Shown here: positions 4,741 to 5,151 of the stretch, piece after piece
Position numbering within the stretch: the first letter of the stretch is position 1
Layout: the number at the start of each line of letters is the position of its first letter
NCBI GenBank assembly: GCA_005881355.1
Contig: VBDM01000141.1
Coordinates: 1 to 5,151 of the forward strand
DNA length: 5,151 nt
DNA from: Betaproteobacteria bacterium
GTDB lineage: Bacteria; Pseudomonadota; Gammaproteobacteria; Burkholderiales; SG8-39
Reading direction: 5' to 3'
Made by a program: the position numbers and the translations under genes
Notes under the pieces: model-generated
Seen by the model: only the letters and a program-made list of their open reading frames with translations
Told to the model about the DNA's origin: nothing
Databases searched by the model: none

Positions 4741-4791
4741 ATGGCGAAGAAGAGAAAAGGCAAGAAAGCCGCGAAGAAAAAGAAGAAGTAG
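4741..4791 (+). CDS. 16-residue lysine-rich micro-protein (hypothetical)
   Basis: ATG at 4741 opens a 16-codon frame encoding MAKKRKGKKAAKKKKK with a TAG stop. Eleven of the 16 residues are lysine or arginine, so any product would be very basic and might bind nucleic acid, like the tails of bacterial histone H1-like proteins; this is inference from composition only. The start is strongly supported: GGAGG (4730-4734) lies exactly 6 bases before it, and an in-frame TGA at 4726 excludes a longer form except a GTG at 4738. Beyond the TAG the same frame continues basic for 33 codons (to TGA at 4891-4893). The frame from ATG 4728 gives a glutamate-rich 24-mer but has no SD. Being so short, the ORF may also be a leader peptide or the translated part of a regulatory RNA. 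Confidence 0.5.
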   Translation: MAKKRKGKKAAKKKKK

Positions 4792-4897
4792 TGGCTCGTT
4801 GAAAGAAAGTTGGTAAGGGAACCCGCAGAAATCCGTCGGAAAATACGGCGAGATCGGCCGGGGAAGCTGCGACAAGCACGGCAGCGCCGATGACGGA

Positions 4898-5012
4898 GGC
4901 GGCATTACCGCCGCCCACAGAGGCAAAGCCTCTTCCCGCAAATTCCGGCCCCTGTGCGGGTTGCGAATGGACTGCGGTCGGTCCGGGCCTCGCGCTCCGG
5001 GCTGAACCGCAG
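4898..5012. other. Run of four consecutive hairpins between the micro-ORF and msrA
   Basis: Four inverted repeats follow one another: GGCGG-CATTA-CCGCC (4898-4912), AGAGGC-AAA-GCCTCT (4919-4933), CCCGCA with a 14-base loop and TGCGGG (4935-4960), and CTGCGGT (4972-4978) with ACCGCAG (5006-5012). The last encloses a direct repeat of TCCGGGC (4982-4988 and 4996-5002). None is followed by a good T-run on either strand. They separate two convergent units, the micro-ORF and msrA, and could act as a weak two-way termination zone or as a structured RNA. Confidence 0.4.
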
Positions 5013-5027
5013 ACATTCGATGTGGGA

Positions 5028-5151
5028 TCAGCTTTTGAGCTTTTCCAGGAAATGCTTCCTGAACTTTGCGACCTTAGGCCTGACCACGAAAGCGCAGTAG
5101 GGCTGGGCCGGATTGCGCCGGAAGTACTCCTGGTGGTAGTCCTCCGCCGCG
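5028..5151 (-). CDS. msrA: Peptide-methionine (S)-S-oxide reductase, C-terminal end (rest outside window)
   Basis: Only the last 40 residues are present: AAEDYHQEYFRRNPAQPYCA followed by FVVRPKVAKFRKHFLEKLKS and a TGA at 5028-5030. The EDYHQxYxxxNP block and the YCxxVxxPKxxKFRK tail are characteristic of MsrA, the cytosolic enzyme that reduces the S form of methionine sulfoxide in damaged proteins using thioredoxin. The catalytic GCFW motif lies beyond the window. The cysteine in PYCA sits where many MsrA proteins have a conserved YC near the end. The gene converges on the micro-ORF region, and no strong terminator follows its stop, only the 7-bp stem at 4972-5012. Confidence 0.93.
   Translation of the reverse strand, partial: AAEDYHQEYFRRNPAQPYCAFVVRPKVAKFRKHFLEKLKS

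Noticed and set aside
4543..5016. 157-codon minus-strand frame between msrA and dgkA
   Set aside because: No recognisable domain or consistent codon bias, and it runs antisense through the micro-ORF and hairpins.
4803..5151. Long open plus-strand frame reaching the window end, possible extra protein after the micro-ORF
   Set aside because: Its second half is antisense to msrA, codon use is mixed, there is no SD before its ATG (4889), and the sequence is rich in inverted repeats.

Overview
This is a high-GC window with compact, strongly GC3-biased genes. The protein families (PdxH, bacterial DgkA, a Tlc-type carrier, a PhoR-like kinase tail, MsrA) fit a Pseudomonadota chromosome, probably a betaproteobacterium. 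That lineage is inferred from family flavour and codon use and was not tested. There are no insertion sequences, CRISPR repeats, tRNA or rRNA genes or phage genes.

Layout: (1) 1-983 (+) is the 3' part of a major facilitator superfamily (MFS) transporter cut by the window edge. (2) 995-1627 (+) is pdxH, pyridoxine/pyridoxamine 5'-phosphate oxidase, 11 bases after the transporter and followed by a good intrinsic terminator at 1650-1678. (3) 1694-2197 (-), convergent with pdxH, encodes a small exported protein built from 25-residue repeats, with a good sigma-54-type promoter match about 100 bp upstream. (4) 2461-3735 (+) is a 424-residue polytopic carrier of the Tlc (ATP/ADP translocase-like) type, preceded by an extended -10 element and a 15-codon upstream ORF. 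(5) 3670-3864 (-) is a relic of a PhoR-type histidine kinase C-terminus, wedged between the carrier and dgkA. (6) 3962-4333 (-) is dgkA, diacylglycerol kinase. (7) 4334-5027 is nearly gene-free. It holds a relatively AT-rich leader, a 13-bp hairpin, a 16-codon lysine-rich micro-ORF with a strong Shine-Dalgarno (SD) sequence, and a run of four hairpins. (8) 5028-5151 (-) is the 3' end of msrA, methionine sulfoxide reductase A, cut by the window edge.

The genes are mostly unrelated housekeeping and membrane functions: cofactor salvage, lipid recycling, protein repair and transport. I see no multi-gene defence or biosynthetic system. The most unusual parts are the exported repeat protein with its sigma-54-like promoter, the lysine-rich micro-ORF with its structured flanks, and the phoR relic.
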